The notes under the pieces are model-generated. The model was not told the origin of the DNA. It worked only from the letters and a program-made list of their open reading frames with translations, and made no database searches. A DNA stretch of 64,000 nucleotides. It comes from Panax quinquefolius. Its lineage: Eukaryota > Streptophyta > Magnoliopsida > Apiales > Araliaceae. The stretch lies in NCBI GenBank assembly GCA_020205615.1, contig CM035166.1, forward strand, positions 81,025,135-81,089,134, in the 5' to 3' direction. A program made the position numbers and the translations under genes. Positions 1-11,855 of this stretch are shown one piece after another; position 1 is the first letter of the stretch, and every line of letters starts with the position of its first letter.

Positions 1-1490
1 GCTTATTGGAGAATAAGTTCATTGAACGTGGCTCGCTAAGGAATATCTAATGGAGTTTTACTTGTCTGTCAATAGGAATTCCTGTCGTGATAGTAGTACA
101 AGTGATCCTTGGACTTGAGGTCATCATAGTATCTTGTGTATGATGAGTTATACTTTGACTTATTCCTTAAGACCCTTAGGGTATATCAAAGGGTATGCTT
201 GAGTATAATAAGTTGTACATGAAGATAATGTATGATTAATAAAGAATCTACCACTTCTAGTAAAAGAAGAGAAATGTCCTATGTGATTTGATAAATGACA
301 ACCCATTAGTCCTTGGCCAAGGCAGAATGAAATTAGAAAGGAGTTTCTAATTTGCATTATTTGGTGTTGTGCATTTAAGAGTCGAAATACATATAATTAA
401 ATAAAATAAGACTTGACTGTAATTCCATGTCTTATATTTAATTGCGACATTGTATGGTGGAAGGATTGAATTATACGGTAACTATTTACTCAAAGGTTCT
501 TTTATGATTAATGTTGAAATCTATATTATCTGGAAAGTCGTTGATCGCTAGGGAGGCTTATCCCTATTGTAGAATAAATATTATTTATTTAAATAAATTA
601 TTAGTTTAATTTTTTTATTTAAATAAGATTAGAATTGTTCTAATTGATTTATTTATAACCGGTTTAATATGGAGAACCTAAAGGGTTACACCATAAAAGG
701 AAGAATAATTATTTAAGAAGTTAATGGCATAATCGTAATAATAAGTTAAGTATATTTAATTTAATCTATGGTGATAGAATAAATTAAATAGCTTAATATT
801 TATTATTTCATATTTTGGAAATATTAAATATAAATTAATAAGAGGAGTCTTATTATTATTATTATTTAATTCCTAAAGGAGTTTGGAAATTAATTAATAA
901 AAGTACTCTCATTTAATCCTAATAGGATTAGGAGGCAAATTAATTAAAAGAGTTTAATTAATTATCCCTAATAAGATTAGGGAGCTTAATTAATTAAAAG
1001 AATTTAATTAATTAAATAAAATCCAATTTCTTAATTGTTAAGGAGGGTTGTCTACATCTATAAATAAGAGGAGTTTAATTATGGGTGTGGGGGTTGTTGA
1101 CTTTTTAACAACAGACGTAATTCCAATAGTTGGGAGAGTACGCCTTTTCTATAGAGATAGAAAACTAGGGTTTTGCAAAACACCATCTTCTTGAATCTTT
1201 ATTCTTTATTGGTGGATCACCTCTAAAGGCCAAACACTTGGGTGGCTAACGTTGATTAAAGGAAGGGACCAAACCCGGTTGATTCAAGTTGAACGCAAAA
1301 GGATTTAGAGGTGAACTCGTACCTGAGGAAGCTCGAATCTTCAAGGGTATGATTCTTATTCGTTATCTTTTATAATAATAATAATTGCGCATAAAGGGTG
1401 ATCCGGGTATATGGTTTGTAAAATTTTTAAACTCAAATTTTTACACGTTTCCGCTTACTTTGTGCAATTTGATTGCGTTCATGAATATTA
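1..1490. mobile_element. AT-rich LTR-like sequence, possibly Ty1/copia LTR end
   Basis: No coding potential is visible. The stretch is very AT-rich, with several near-repeats of a TTAATTAATTAAAAGAG type around 860-1020 and a pyrimidine/purine-mixed tail around 1200-1490. The tail resembles the 3' end of a plant LTR: a short G/C-richer stretch, then TTACACGTTTCCGC, ending near ATTACA at about 1490. From about 1500 the sequence is clearly a different, chromovirus-type LTR, so a junction lies near 1485-1500. The left end lies outside the window, so terminal repeats and TSD cannot be checked. The copia assignment is a guess from general appearance. It could also be any other LTR or unclassified repeat. 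Confidence 0.35.
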
Positions 1491-3114
1491 CAAACCTAAT
1501 AGAAAATATAGAGAGAGTTCTTCTTCTATAATCTTGAGCGTATTTCTTTAGAGTTTAAGAAAGCTTTAAGCGTAGTGCAAGTTTTCTTTGAGTATATCCT
1601 CGCCCTACCAGTCAAAATACTCTTCTTTTACGGTAAGGGATATTAATTGTTGTACTCGTTAGGGGTATTCCTTCTTTCTTATTGGTGAAATTCTTTTGTT
1701 ATTCCATTCTTTATTATTCTGTTGGAATAACCTGTATACGCGGGATACCCTATACTTAGTGAAATTCTTCTGTTATTCCATTATTTATTATTCTGTTGGA
1801 ACATCATATCTGTGCGTTTACGCATGACCTAGTTTCGTTGTTTATTATTCTGTTGGAACATTCTGTCTGTGCGTTTACGCATGACCTGGTTCCATTATTT
1901 ATTATTCTGTTGGAATATTCCTTCTGATGCGTTCGCATGACACGGTTCCATTATTTATTATTACATTGAATATCACAGCCGGTGCGTTCGACACGAATTC
2001 GTTCCGTTATTTATTATTACGTTGAAATAACTCGTTCTGCATGCGGTTATCGCATGCCTGGTGATTTCTTTTGTTATTCCATTCTTTATTATACTCAGTT
2101 GGTTAAAGTTTTGACTTCTATACTCCATAAAATTAGTGGAATATCCTTGATATTTGCGCTTCACCCAGTATCTTTTTATGAAAATATTATTCTGAGCATT
2201 CTTGAGTGTTACTCTACAAAGAAGTATCATGTTGACAATTTGGACATTATTAGTTCATGGATAAATTAATTCTTGAACTTGTTTTATTGAATTTTTATAT
2301 CATTGTCATCATCCTCATGTTTATATTATATTGAAAGTCATCTATGGCCTGTAGTACATAGATGGACTTGGTATGATTATGACCAGAGATTATTCAGTGT
2401 AATCATGACCGTAATGTTACAAATAATGTGGAAAAAGTCCTCATTGACTCGTAGTGCATTGATGGACAGTTGTTGGCATGATCATGACCATTGATGAATA
2501 CACGAATATCCTTGGCTGTGGTGCATGGATAATTTGTGGTTGTGATACTAATGAATATCCTTGGCCGTAGTGCAGGGATGATGTGGATTATTTAAGCTGA
2601 GTCTCAGCGATAAAAGTCATAAAAAACCTTTTAAATCATAGAAGATAGTAGATTTTATTCTCTACTTGACTCTTCTAATGGATTGCTTGTTCCGCTGCAG
2701 TTAAACTTGATGTTTGTTATTTTATCAGTTTAACACTGTTGAAGGCTAATGATAATTTATTTTGCATTATCTTAGTCATAATATTTCTTACTGGGCTAGT
2801 TGAGCTCACCCTTTTGCTTTCATTGTTCTCTTCAGGAAATAAGAACGTAGCAGGGACTAGTCGGGGAACAGAGTGATGGTCCAGATAATAGCATTAGTAG
2901 TCCTCACTATTCTATGAAATAGTGTGATTATAAATGTAATGAGGACCCCATTGAGTTTGTATATTGTCCAGATGACAATATTTGTATTAATACTCATAGC
3001 ATATGTTTAGTCGTATTTTACACGACTGTTGTATAATTAAGTTGTATTTGAATTTTGTACCATGTATTTGGTGACTTAGAATAGTTGATATATACCGATT
3101 TTGGGGGCGTTACA
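1491..3114 (+). mobile_element. Plus-strand chromovirus LTR, 3' portion
   Basis: Read on the reverse strand, this matches the first about 1.6 kb of the LTRs at 28033, 41924, 49448 and 61070 in order: GGGGGCG-TTACA terminus, AGCTCACCC block, the dispersed TGCACTACGG motif, then the TTCTTCTATAAT-TTGAGCG block at 1510-1560. It ends exactly at an LTR terminus (GGGGGCGTTACA, 3103-3114). No PBS or PPT adjoins it, so it is a solo LTR or the 3' LTR of an element whose body lies left of the window. The 5' part (roughly the first third) is missing, cut at the junction with the AT-rich repeat near 1490. Confidence 0.8.
1700..2040 (+). repeat. 56-57 bp minisatellite inside LTR
   Basis: The block TTTATTATTCTGTTGGAA followed by a GTGCGTTTACGCATGACCTGGTTCC-like segment recurs at about 1711, 1786, 1842, 1898, 1955 and 2010, mostly 56-57 bp apart. 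Copies are degenerate. The same unit, inverted, occurs in the LTRs at 50513-50750, 56720-56960 and 62165-62410. Confidence 0.75.
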
Positions 3115-3651
3115 ATAATAATATGAATAAATGTGTCGTCTCAATTATTGATTTAATAATATAAAATATTGTTTAGATGATACTGTGACAATAATTGAAT
3201 CAATAATATGAGATATTATTCATTAACTACTGTTGCAATAATTGAACACAACTAAGTGACTTCTCACGTAAGCATCAATAATCAAAGATATTGTACAATA
3301 CTGTGTGCTACTGTGCAACCACGCGTATTACTATACTTTTATTACCGAGTATTTTAATAGTTAACGGTAAAAGTCTTGCCATTATTTTTATAAAAAGGTT
3401 ATTTCTATCACTTTCTAAATCCGACAGTAATTCCGTTGTGGGGTCCCCACCAATGATTGTGCCGTCGTACGAATATTCCCTGATAAAACGAATATTCTCA
3501 GACCAAACGAATATTTTATGACAACTTGCATACTTTGTAAAATTTGTAAATATTATCCACAACTATAACATTATATCAAATTCATACCTTATTATTTAAA
3601 ATAACATTTAGAGAAAATTAAATCTTTAGTCATAAAAGTTGGGGTCTTACA
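3115..3651 (-). mobile_element. Chromovirus D, 3' LTR terminal fragment
   Basis: This matches the last about 540 bp of the minus-orientation chromovirus LTRs (compare 63305-63825): CTCAATTATTGATTTAATAA, CTTCTCACGTAAGCATCAAT, ACGAATATTCC and the terminal GGGGTCTTACA ending at 3651. It is directly followed by a polypurine tract on the minus strand and by pol, so this is the 3' LTR end of a minus-strand element. The first about 2 kb of this LTR is absent here. The fragment abuts the terminus of a plus-strand LTR at 3114/3115. Confidence 0.85.
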
Positions 3652-3667
3652 ACCTCCCCTTCTTATG
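3652..3667 (-). other. Polypurine tract of chromovirus D
   Basis: On the minus strand the sequence is AAGAAGGGGAGGT, immediately upstream of the LTR start TGTAAGACCCC. This is the expected position of the plus-strand priming site for retrotransposon reverse transcription. The same tract is seen next to the LTRs ending at 31014 and, mutated, 51854 and 63825. Confidence 0.85.
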
Positions 3668-4133
3668 AAATTTTGTCCTTGAAATTTGTGTACGTACCTG
3701 GTATGTCGAAGAGGTGAGGATACCTTGTTTTCATTTCAGATTCTAACTCCCAGGTCATTTCCTCAATATCGTGATTTCTCCACAAAACTTTGACTTGAGG
3801 TATAACCTTTGAGTGTAGAATATGTTCCTTCTTATCAAAGATTTTAACAGGTACCTCTTCATGCGTTAAAGCTTATGCTATCTCGTCTAGTTCTAATTCA
3901 ATAATGTGGTTCGGGTCTGCCACATAATTATGTAACATAGATATGTGAAAAATGTTATGAACACGAAACATACTTGGCAGTAAGACGAGTCTATAAGCCA
4001 CAGTTCCTACTCGATCGAGGATTTCAAATGGACCAATGAATCGAGGGTTGAGCTTTCCTCTCTTTCCAAATCTCATAACTCCTTTCCATGGAGTAACACA
4101 TAATAACACATGATCTCCAACATTGAATTCCAC
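3668..4133 (-). pseudogene. Chromovirus D integrase C-terminus plus chromodomain
   Basis: The minus-strand translation starts near MEFNVGDHVLLCVTPWKG and continues through GPFEILDRVGTVAYRL and FRVHNIFHISMLHNY, the GPY/F-type integrase C-terminal domain. It ends in a chromodomain-like tail (EEVPVKIFDKKEHIL, VLWRNHDIEEMTWELE, TRYPHLF). A stop separates the two blocks near 3873. In chromoviruses the chromodomain steers integration into heterochromatin. The tail and the tRNA-iMet type primer site of the related copies point to the Tekay/Del lineage. It is a non-functional remnant. Confidence 0.85.
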
Positions 4134-4760
4134 GTCCCTTCGATGAAGATCAGTATAACTCTATTGTCGGTCTTGTTAGGTTTGTATACGTTGATGGATC
4201 ATTTGAATCTTTTTCTTAATCATGCGTACCAATTATGGTCCCAATAACGTTGCTTCACCCACCTCATCCCAGCATACTGGAGAACAACACTTTTGTCTAT
4301 ACAACGCCTCGAATGAAGCCATGCCTATACTTGTTTGATAACTGTTGTTGTAGGAGAATTCCACTAATGGCAAGAACTTGTCCCAACTTCCTTTGAAGTC
4401 TAGGACACAAAGTCTTAATAGATCTTTAAGAGTTTAAATATTCCTCTCTAACTGCCCGTCCGTCTGAGGATGATATGCAGAACTGAATCGTAAATTCGTG
4501 CCCATAGCTTTCTGCAAACGGACCCAAAATCGTGAAGTGAATCTTGGGTCTCGATCAGAAACTATGGATACTGGCATACCATGCAGTCTTACAATCTCAT
4601 TTATGTATATACGAGCAAGTCGTTCAAGTGAATAAGTTTCTTGTATAGTTAAAAAATGAGCAGACTTGGTTAATCTATCAATAATGACCCAAATTGCGTC
4701 TATGCCTTGAGAAACCTTGGGAAGACCAGTAACAAATTCCATGTTAATGTGCTCCCACTT
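4134..4760 (-). pseudogene. Chromovirus D integrase catalytic core
   Basis: The minus-strand translation carries the integrase core: EFVTGLPKVSQGIDAIWVI, IDRLTKSAHFL, VSDRDPRFTSRFW and SSAYHPQTDGQLERNI. The second Asp (VSDRD) and the Glu (QLERNI) of the DDE triad are visible. The first Asp, normally in the DFVTGL block, reads Glu (NMEFVTGL). Downstream, 4134-4433 still reads as integrase ([35 protein letters not shown]) but holds several stops. It lies between the zinc-binding domain (4761-5198) and the chromodomain end, the standard chromovirus order. Confidence 0.85.
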
Positions 4761-5198
4761 TTATTTTCGAATTTCAAGTGGTTGTAATGGACCTTTTGGC
4801 ACTTGATACTCTGCCTTGACATGTTGACAAGTTAAACACCTTGAGATAAACTCTGTTATCTCTCTCTTCATATTGCTCCACCAAAATGTATGTTGAAGAT
4901 CACGATACATTTTAGTACTCCTAGGATGGATTGAAAATGGTGTGTTCTGCGCCTCCATCATGATTTTATACTTCAAATTAGAGTCGTTAGGAACACAAAG
5001 TTTGTTGTTGACTCGAAGTATTCCTTCTTCATCGATTCTTGCTTCCGGAATAACACCTTCTTGAACGTTCTTCCTTATATGCATTAGCTCCAGGTCTGTA
5101 GCTCGAGCAGCTTTAACTTTATCGATTAAAGTCAGTTCTACTCGTATATTTGACATCATCATATGGGTCCCTGAATTCTTTAACTCTATCTTTATCAT
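4761..5198 (-). pseudogene. Chromovirus D integrase N-terminal zinc-binding region
   Basis: A 145-residue open stretch holds the RNase H-integrase linker followed by the HHCC-type zinc-binding domain (IHPRSTKMYRDLQHTFWW, then CLTCQHVKAEYQVPKGPL). The first His of the motif appears as Gln (EAQNTPFSIHP); the second His and both Cys are present. The frame closes just before the catalytic core, so the domain order is intact but the reading frame is not. Confidence 0.8.
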
Positions 5199-5568
5199 TT
5201 GTAATTCATATAAAATGAGCCTTTACGTTGACAATATCGCACTCGTACCTGCATATGATCTTCTACTCAACGCATCAGCTACCACGTTCGCTTTTCCAGG
5301 ATGGTATTGAATGGTATAATCCTAATCTTTCAACAGCTCAAGTCATCGTCGTTGCCGCATGTTGAGTTACTTTTAGGTGAAGAAATATTTGAGGCTTTTA
5401 TGATCTGTATAGATCTCCACTTTCTCCCCTATACAGGTAATGTCTCCAGATCTTTAGTGCGAAAACGACTGCTGTCAACTCTAGATCATGAGTAGGATAA
5501 TTCCTTTCATATTCTTTGAGTTGTCGTGAGGAATAGGCTATGACTTTGCCATGTTGCATGAGAACACA
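5199..5568 (-). pseudogene. Chromovirus D RNase H remnant
   Basis: The translation in broken frames shows the end of the RNase H domain: [43 protein letters not shown]. This is the classical Ty3/gypsy RNase H end (HPGKxNxVADALSR), lying between RT and integrase. Stops interrupt it. The homologous and better aligned copy is at 38630-38965. Confidence 0.75.
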
Positions 5569-6033
5569 TCATAAACATCTGCCTGAAGTATCGCTATAGA
5601 TGACAAATCCCTCCGAACCTGATGGTATTATCAGAACAGGTGCTAAAATGAGTCTCCTTTTGAGTTCTTTAAAACTCTTCTCACATTCCCCGCTCCTACC
5701 GAATTTTGTATCTTTTCGAGTCTGCTGAGTTAATGGAGTGGCGATTCGAGAAAACCCTTCCACGAATCTCCAATAATAACCAGCTAAGCCCAAAAAGCTA
5801 CGTACTTTGGTTACTGACTTAGGTTGTTCCCAACTTTGGATTGCTTCAATCTTCATCGGGTCAACAGATATTCCGTGATTTGATATCATGTGCCCAAGGA
5901 ATGCTACTTCCTTAAGCCAGAACTTGCATTTCTTTAACTTGACGTATAACTTATTTTCATGAAGCCTTTGGAGTATCAGCCTCAAGTGTTTCTCATGATC
6001 TTCACGACTTTTGGAGTATATGAGGATGTCATT
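5569..6033 (-). pseudogene. Chromovirus D reverse transcriptase, C-terminal half
   Basis: About 155 residues begin exactly at the second Asp of the RT active-site motif (DILIYSKS). They run through [46 protein letters not shown] and SRIATPLTQ to YSDTSGRCL at the RNase H border. Everything upstream is missing because LTR C begins here. In the intact relative (39460-39500) the same place reads FIDDIL, so the insertion separates the two catalytic aspartates. The rest of D's RT was not found in the window. Confidence 0.85.
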
Positions 6034-6645
6034 TAGCGTCCCCAAATCCGGGTACTAATCATCACGAACCTAGTACACCAATTCTATAACTATTGCTAAA
6101 GATATAAACATAAATTGTTTATACATTAACCTTTACACATAATCTCCAAGGTCGATAACCTTAACTTATTACATGAATTCAATATCCTACTCGACATATA
6201 ATGTCGTTAGCATACAATACTATTACAAGTTTTATCTGTACGATAATCCAATGCTGGAACTGTCTTTGACTTTGCCTGTATCTGACGTTTTGTCTTAATC
6301 TGCAATGTTTATCATGATATAGTAAGGGTGATCAACAAGTTTGCCCAGCAAGTTTAAGTTCAAGGAAAGATATATCACGATTGAAAGAATAATAAGTTGG
6401 CTGACAAACTTTCAATAATATAATAACTGTGAAAGAATATGAATCAATTTACATTACTGAATGACCGAGACAATAAAAATGAATGGCCAATAATGAACAT
6501 GAACAAATTAACTGGAGCAAATGGTAATGAAGGTGATCAACCTTTCATACTTGATGAACATATGTAACATGCACAACGTGCAAATCAATAATCAAAGATG
6601 TGATGTAATTAACAATGATTAATCACGAATATACTATGCAATAAC
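6034..6645 (-). mobile_element. LTR C, first segment
   Basis: Begins with GCGTCCCCAAATCCGGGTAC, the usual start of a minus-orientation gypsy LTR (TGTGGCGTCCCC type, here with a damaged TG), inside D's RT. No coding capacity. It ends at ATAAC (6641-6645), after which another LTR starts. I infer that C resumes at 46827, after the nested insertions. Orientation is inferred from similarity to the other minus-oriented LTRs. Confidence 0.6.
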
Positions 6646-7021
6646 TGTGACACCCCCAAATCTGGGTACTTTATTCCCTCAAGATTTGATGTTCACTTGA
6701 TAAAAACATTCATTTCTAACTACCCAAACATAATAAATTTGAATAATAAACCTTCCCATTAAAGGATTACATAAATAAAAATCTCCCAAGTTATCTAACC
6801 TTTAAATACAATCATTCATATGCGGAAAATTAAATAACTTCATTACACAATTTAAATAAAGTCTAACAATAAAAATGTCAACATATTACAAGTCTTCAAC
6901 ACTTGTTCATCTTTCCTTTTCCATTACTGGTGCTAGGTACATCAACCTTCTCAACTTTAGCTGTAATAGTTATATAAGCAAGAGTGAGCAAACAAAGCTC
7001 ACTTGAAATGACAATGAATAA
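6646..7021 (-). mobile_element. LTR B, first segment
   Basis: Starts TGTGACACCCCCAAATCTGG, a canonical minus-orientation gypsy LTR terminus, preceded by ATAAC. It is interrupted at 7021 by the Retand-type element, with target duplication AATAA (7017-7021 and 27679-27683), and continues at 27679. No PBS or PPT adjoins any part of B, so it is best read as a solo LTR of about 3 kb. Confidence 0.7.
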
Positions 7022-8259
7022 TGTCGACGTCGGGATTTTTGGATGTCCCTTTCCGTTACTTGTTCTTTGGTGTTCTCATTTTAAGTGAGATTTGGTTGAA
7101 AAAACAAGTGCAAATGGTCCGACATGTATAATGTCGACGATGGACTGTTAAGAGTCGCCAGTTGGTTTTTTAAATGGTTGTACCAACACAACTAAGAAAA
7201 GGTTTGCACATTGACCCAAATGATGTGACATCATTGCTAAATGGGTTTGGTGAAACCGAGATTCATTAGGGTCCGGGGACTTGATTATACGGGGGAAGGT
7301 GTTAGGCACCCCCCGACATCCGTGTTACCATGGTGACCACCTCTTTTCAAGAAACTATTATCTGAATGTGTGTGTGTATGTGTATGTGTGTGTGGGTCAA
7401 TGTGCTATTATATGGAAGTTGTGCGAGGCCTCGTTCGGACGTATATACACAGGGTTTGAATTTATATAAAAATTCAGTTTTTAACAAGATATGGCAGTGA
7501 TGTTTTTATAAAAGAGGTTTTCAAACCCTTATGCTCAATAGGAATTGAGACCTTTTACACTCCCATTTTTATTAACTGAGCGGCTGAATTGATTTTATTT
7601 GATGAATGTGAGGCATCCGTACGAAAATAATATACAAAAATAATGCCGACTTCCACGTGGGTATGGAAACCATCTTAGGAAATTCAGACACCGCAGAATA
7701 ATTTACAAGCTGCTTACAGCTGAAAATGTCCATCACGGGAACCGAATCTAGATCCAATGGGATGAATCTGTGATCACATGATTTCTAGGCGCATTGAATC
7801 GTCAGTAATTTGTATGAAACCGATGGCGGTATATATATAAAAAGTCAAATAAATATATACGATGGGATCACCAACCACGAAGCACCTCCATGGGGATCGA
7901 AAAATGTAAATAAAGTCATTAAAGATATCAACCGCCACGGAGGAAACTCGGTAGGACAAAACGTAAATAAAATCAGAATACGGGCCAACCGCCACGAAGG
8001 AAACTCGAAAGTGATTTATATATATATATATATATAAGCATTAAACGCGACCGGATGTAAAATCCGTGCTCATCGAACGAGTTCACCACAGCTCATATAT
8101 ATATAGTATAAATATAAATATAAAAGCGAGTAAATGCAAGAATATAAAATCCGGGCTCATCGAATGTAGTCCAACCACGTTCATATATATAAATATATAT
8201 ATATATAGCGAGTAAACGATCGCATCAAAATCTAGGCTCATCGAACAAAGTCCGACCAC

Positions 8260-8331
<72 letters not shown>

Positions 8332-8493
8332 CGAGTAAATGCACTGCATCAAATCTAGGCTCATCGAACAAAGTTCACACACGATTAATATATATAAATG
8401 TAAATATATATCTATTAAAGCAAATAAACGCTCGAGCATCAAGTATAGGCTTAATCGAGGCATAACTCAATAATGTTAGTCAATATATATATG

Positions 8494-8540
<47 letters not shown>

Positions 8541-9750
8541 GATTGAAATGAAACCACTGATCAAGTCCAGGCAAAAGCAAGCAACACGACTCTCAACGTG
8601 TAGAAGGGTGTGTGCAAAGATGAAGAGAAAGACTCCAAAGTGTGTGAGAAGGCTTACAACTGACTGATAAAAAAGGCTTCTATATCTTTAGAGTGGGTAA
8701 ACACTGGCTTTTGTGGGTACAAAAGAGGCTATATATGAGCTCACATGTGTTTAAAAGTGGGAAAATACACTGTATGGGCAAGTGCGGAGCGAATTGTGTA
8801 GGGTTTCCCCGTCTTTTTCTCTTAGAAAATCAGCACCCCAAGCCCTCTATTTATAGGCATATTAGCCGCAGGTGTACCAGAGGCTACCCGGGTTTCCTCG
8901 AGTTTATCGGGTCAGGTCGTCTCGAAGTACGTGCACTCAGGCACTGTAATGTTCACTCGGATTTTTAGAAGTGCAATTCGGGCATCCGTTTGAGGTATAC
9001 AGGACCTATTTCGGACCGCCGTTGTCAAGAGTTTGTACGATGGCATGGGATTAGAGTTTGTACGAAGTCATTGAAGATGGGACAATGCCCTCCGGTCTTC
9101 AAGCTTCAACTTTCATCCGTTACCCCGCACAATAGTCACTCGGGATTGGTTAGCCTTGTGGTACATCATTGCGTAGAGACGTGACGTGGCATCATGTTTT
9201 AACGAGATGACGATGTTGCCCCTCACCGGTGTTATCGCCGGATTGGGCTGATAAAGCAGACGTTGCTCAGACTTCGCTGAGATTGGACTGCTGCATTTAT
9301 TGAAGGTCCTCATTGTCATCTTTGAGGTGTGCCTGTCTTCCCGATGTTATTGCCGGGTTGGTGCAGTGTATCTCGCTATGAGCGCTGAGATTGAAGCTGG
9401 TCGCATTTGAAACAAGCATTTCCGGGGTTATCGCTGAAACTGCATTCCTTGGGGTTATCACCAAGGTTAGTGGCTATTCCTATAGTTGGGCTTGAGACTG
9501 GATACCTCGGGGTTATCTCCGAGATTAATCGGTCTTCTCCGGTGGTCTTAGATATTATCTCTATGAGCCTCGGGGTTACATCCGAGGTTGAAATCGTTAC
9601 TCCCGTATTGCGATCCGGGTTGATTGATCTTTGAACTTTCGGTAGTATCCGGTATGGATTTGGATTGTCTTTCAGGGTTCTCTCTTAAAAGACGAATATG
9701 TCCTCCTGCAATGTTAGTACCAGTAGTACAGAAAATTTCGAGTGTCTACA
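7022..9750 (-). repeat. Retand-type element, 3' LTR
   Basis: Starts TGTCGACGTCGGGATTTT and ends CGAGTGTCTACA. It is collinear with 24966-27678, with numerous substitutions and small indels (a (TA)n tract differs strongly). It contains interspersed units of the form AAGCGAGTAAATGC...GGCTCATCGAAC...CCAC followed by TA repeats. The 3' third holds short repeats of the type CTCGGGGTTATCTCCGAG. Confidence 0.92.
8010..8545. repeat. (TA)n microsatellites and GCGAGTAAA/GGCTCATCGAA subrepeats
   Basis: Long TA tracts lie at about 8018-8035, 8261-8329 and 8487-8538. Between them a degenerate 70-130 bp unit recurs four or five times: GCGAGTAAATGC, AAATC-AGGCTCATCGAA, GTCC-ACCAC. The array is inside the LTR and matches 25960-26440 in the other LTR, where the TA tracts have different lengths. 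Confidence 0.85.
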
Positions 9751-9764
9751 AATGCCCCTCTTTA
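9751..9764 (-). other. Polypurine tract of the Retand-type element
   Basis: On the minus strand GATAAAGAGGGGCATT directly precedes the 3' LTR start TGTAGACACTCG. This is the expected PPT position and composition for Tat-lineage elements and fixes the element orientation as minus. Confidence 0.85.
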
Positions 9765-11855
9765 TCATACTCATGCATGGCGATGCATGGGTAGGATAAA
9801 GAATCCTAGACACATGAAATGCAACAAGACGAATGTGGTACTATGGGTAGCAAAAAATGATGCAAATGTATGATGCATGTGTACGGGGTTGTAGCCCAAC
9901 ATGCTGGGGATGATTGTTGGATCCCTGTTGCTTCAACCGGGATTGCAATCTTGACCGGATCCGATGTGTGTCGAATCATTAGGATGTTGATGTTGGAGTT
10001 ATCACCAAAATCATGTGTTCTTGATAACGATTTGATCCCGAAGATGTACCTCTTATGTGCAAGAGATCTGTGGGGATAAAGCTTGATATGTTTGGAGGAT
10101 GTGTATAACATATTCCATCATCTATCCTCTTTGATAACATTGACCTTTTCTGGTTGGTATCGCCAGAACATGTCAAGATCCTACTAGATTTACTGCCAAC
10201 AGCAAATGTTGTCAGTGGTGCCTGACCATTGTTGACGTGTGCTTCATTGAAATGTGAATCAACGGCTGAGAAATCCTGTGGGATATACTGCCAAGGCTAC
10301 TTAACCTTCGCTGACGTGTGAATCAACGGCTAAGATTCTGTAGATTGTCAAGGTTGGTTGACCTTCGCTGTCGTGTAGATCAATGGAGCATTGTGTTGTG
10401 ACCCACGCCGGGGATCCGCTGGGGAATACGAGCAGTTGGGTATGAAGACCTCGAATAGCTCTAGAGCTCTGATAGGTTGCTTGACCTTCGTTGATATGTG
10501 TGTCAACGGCTGAGCATGCGTTATTACTCCCACCGGAGATATACGTTGTAACCCCCGTCGGGGATCTACTGGGGACTCATGAGTACGTACGCAACTTTCG
10601 AATAGTCCTCAATGCCTCGATGGATTTACTTGCCATCGGCTGAAATAACGTCAAGGCTGCTTGACCTTCATTGATAGACATGTCAACGGATGAACGTGTT
10701 GTAACCCCCACCGGGGATTTACATTGTAACCCCCGCCGGGGACCTACGTTGTAACCCCCGTCGGGGACCTACGTTGTAACCCCCGTCAGGGACTCATTTA
10801 GGGTAACGACCCGGAGTTGATGGCATCGGACCTGTACGAGGTATTGCTGGATGTGATTTGTGACAAATGAGATCATTGGTAGGGTATACCTTGTACTTAG
10901 GTGACTACTAATGAGTGTGTTGGACAAATTAAAAATCTCATCTGAGAGGACCAGGATTGTATGCAGTTTTACTCAATCGCGTGGCATTTTTCTTCTCGAT
11001 TTGACCTTTCTAGTCCGTAAGAACTCCATTTCAACTCAAACTGGACCGAGCTGGAGGGGTGGGACCCACATAGGGGTGTCGCAGTGAACTCCCTCTGACT
11101 GACCATGAGTGGGCTGCGCGACGAGAAGCGTGGATTATAAATCCTGCAGGCTGGTCTTCACAAGTCACTTTTAACTTGTTTCACTTAGAAAAAATCGCGA
11201 GCCATCTTCAGATCTACGGAGTTTGAGCTGCTTTCTGCAAATTCTGTCACCGTACAAGTGTTCTACACTATCCTGGTAACGTATGCATGTACATTTTTCC
11301 AATTTATATCCGTTGGATTGTGAGTTATCGCACAAAATGCATCTAAACACATAGTAGTGATTATGTATGCACAAATGACTTGATAAAAAATATTCAACAT
11401 AGTAAATATTAGTATTAAACCATGCTGAACATAATGTTGTGAAAAAATTTGACTTCTGAGACAGTCAAATTGGCACCTTTTTCTGCTATTTTTTATCCTA
11501 TTTGAGGTCCAATGAGCAAAATGTAGAAAGGCAAAGTACTCCTAGCATTGAGGTTAGCCTTGTGCATGATGATTTTGATTTTTAATGCATATATTATGTA
11601 TATGACTTTGGGGCAGGTGTGCTACTAAATGACCACCTAGACATGCCTGTGTGCATGTGGATAGTCCTATTTTCAAAGGGGACTATGGAAAAAAATTTCC
11701 AAATGTAGGCATTGGGTAGTCATGCATTCTAACTCTATTATATGTTAAAGTAAATGCATGCATGCATATAGTCACAAAATGCATTTTAGAAAGCTCCAGG
11801 TAAGGAAATACCACACCCTTTCTGAGGTGATTTGGAGACTTGTTGTCCAGATATT
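9765..11855. other. Long 3' untranslated region of the Retand-type element
   Basis: No credible gene on either strand. 10200-10700 contains several degenerate copies of a TTGACCTTCGCTGACGTGTGAATCAACGGCTGAG-like phrase. 10694-10795 is a short clean tandem repeat. A possible leader or promoter for the plus-strand antisense genes would lie in 11100-11855, but I see no motif I would defend. Confidence 0.6.
10694..10795 (+). repeat. 25-bp tandem repeat (GTAACCCCCGTCGGGGACCT)
   Basis: About four consecutive copies of ACGTTGTAACCCCC-G/A-CCGGGGACCT, each holding a small inverted repeat CCCCCG...CGGGG. Isolated relatives lie at about 10396 and 10545, so the unit seeded a larger degenerate field. Confidence 0.8.

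Noticed and set aside
8083..8463. 126-residue ORF on the minus strand
   Set aside because: Encoded largely by (TA)n microsatellite, giving YI repeats; lies in a retrotransposon LTR.
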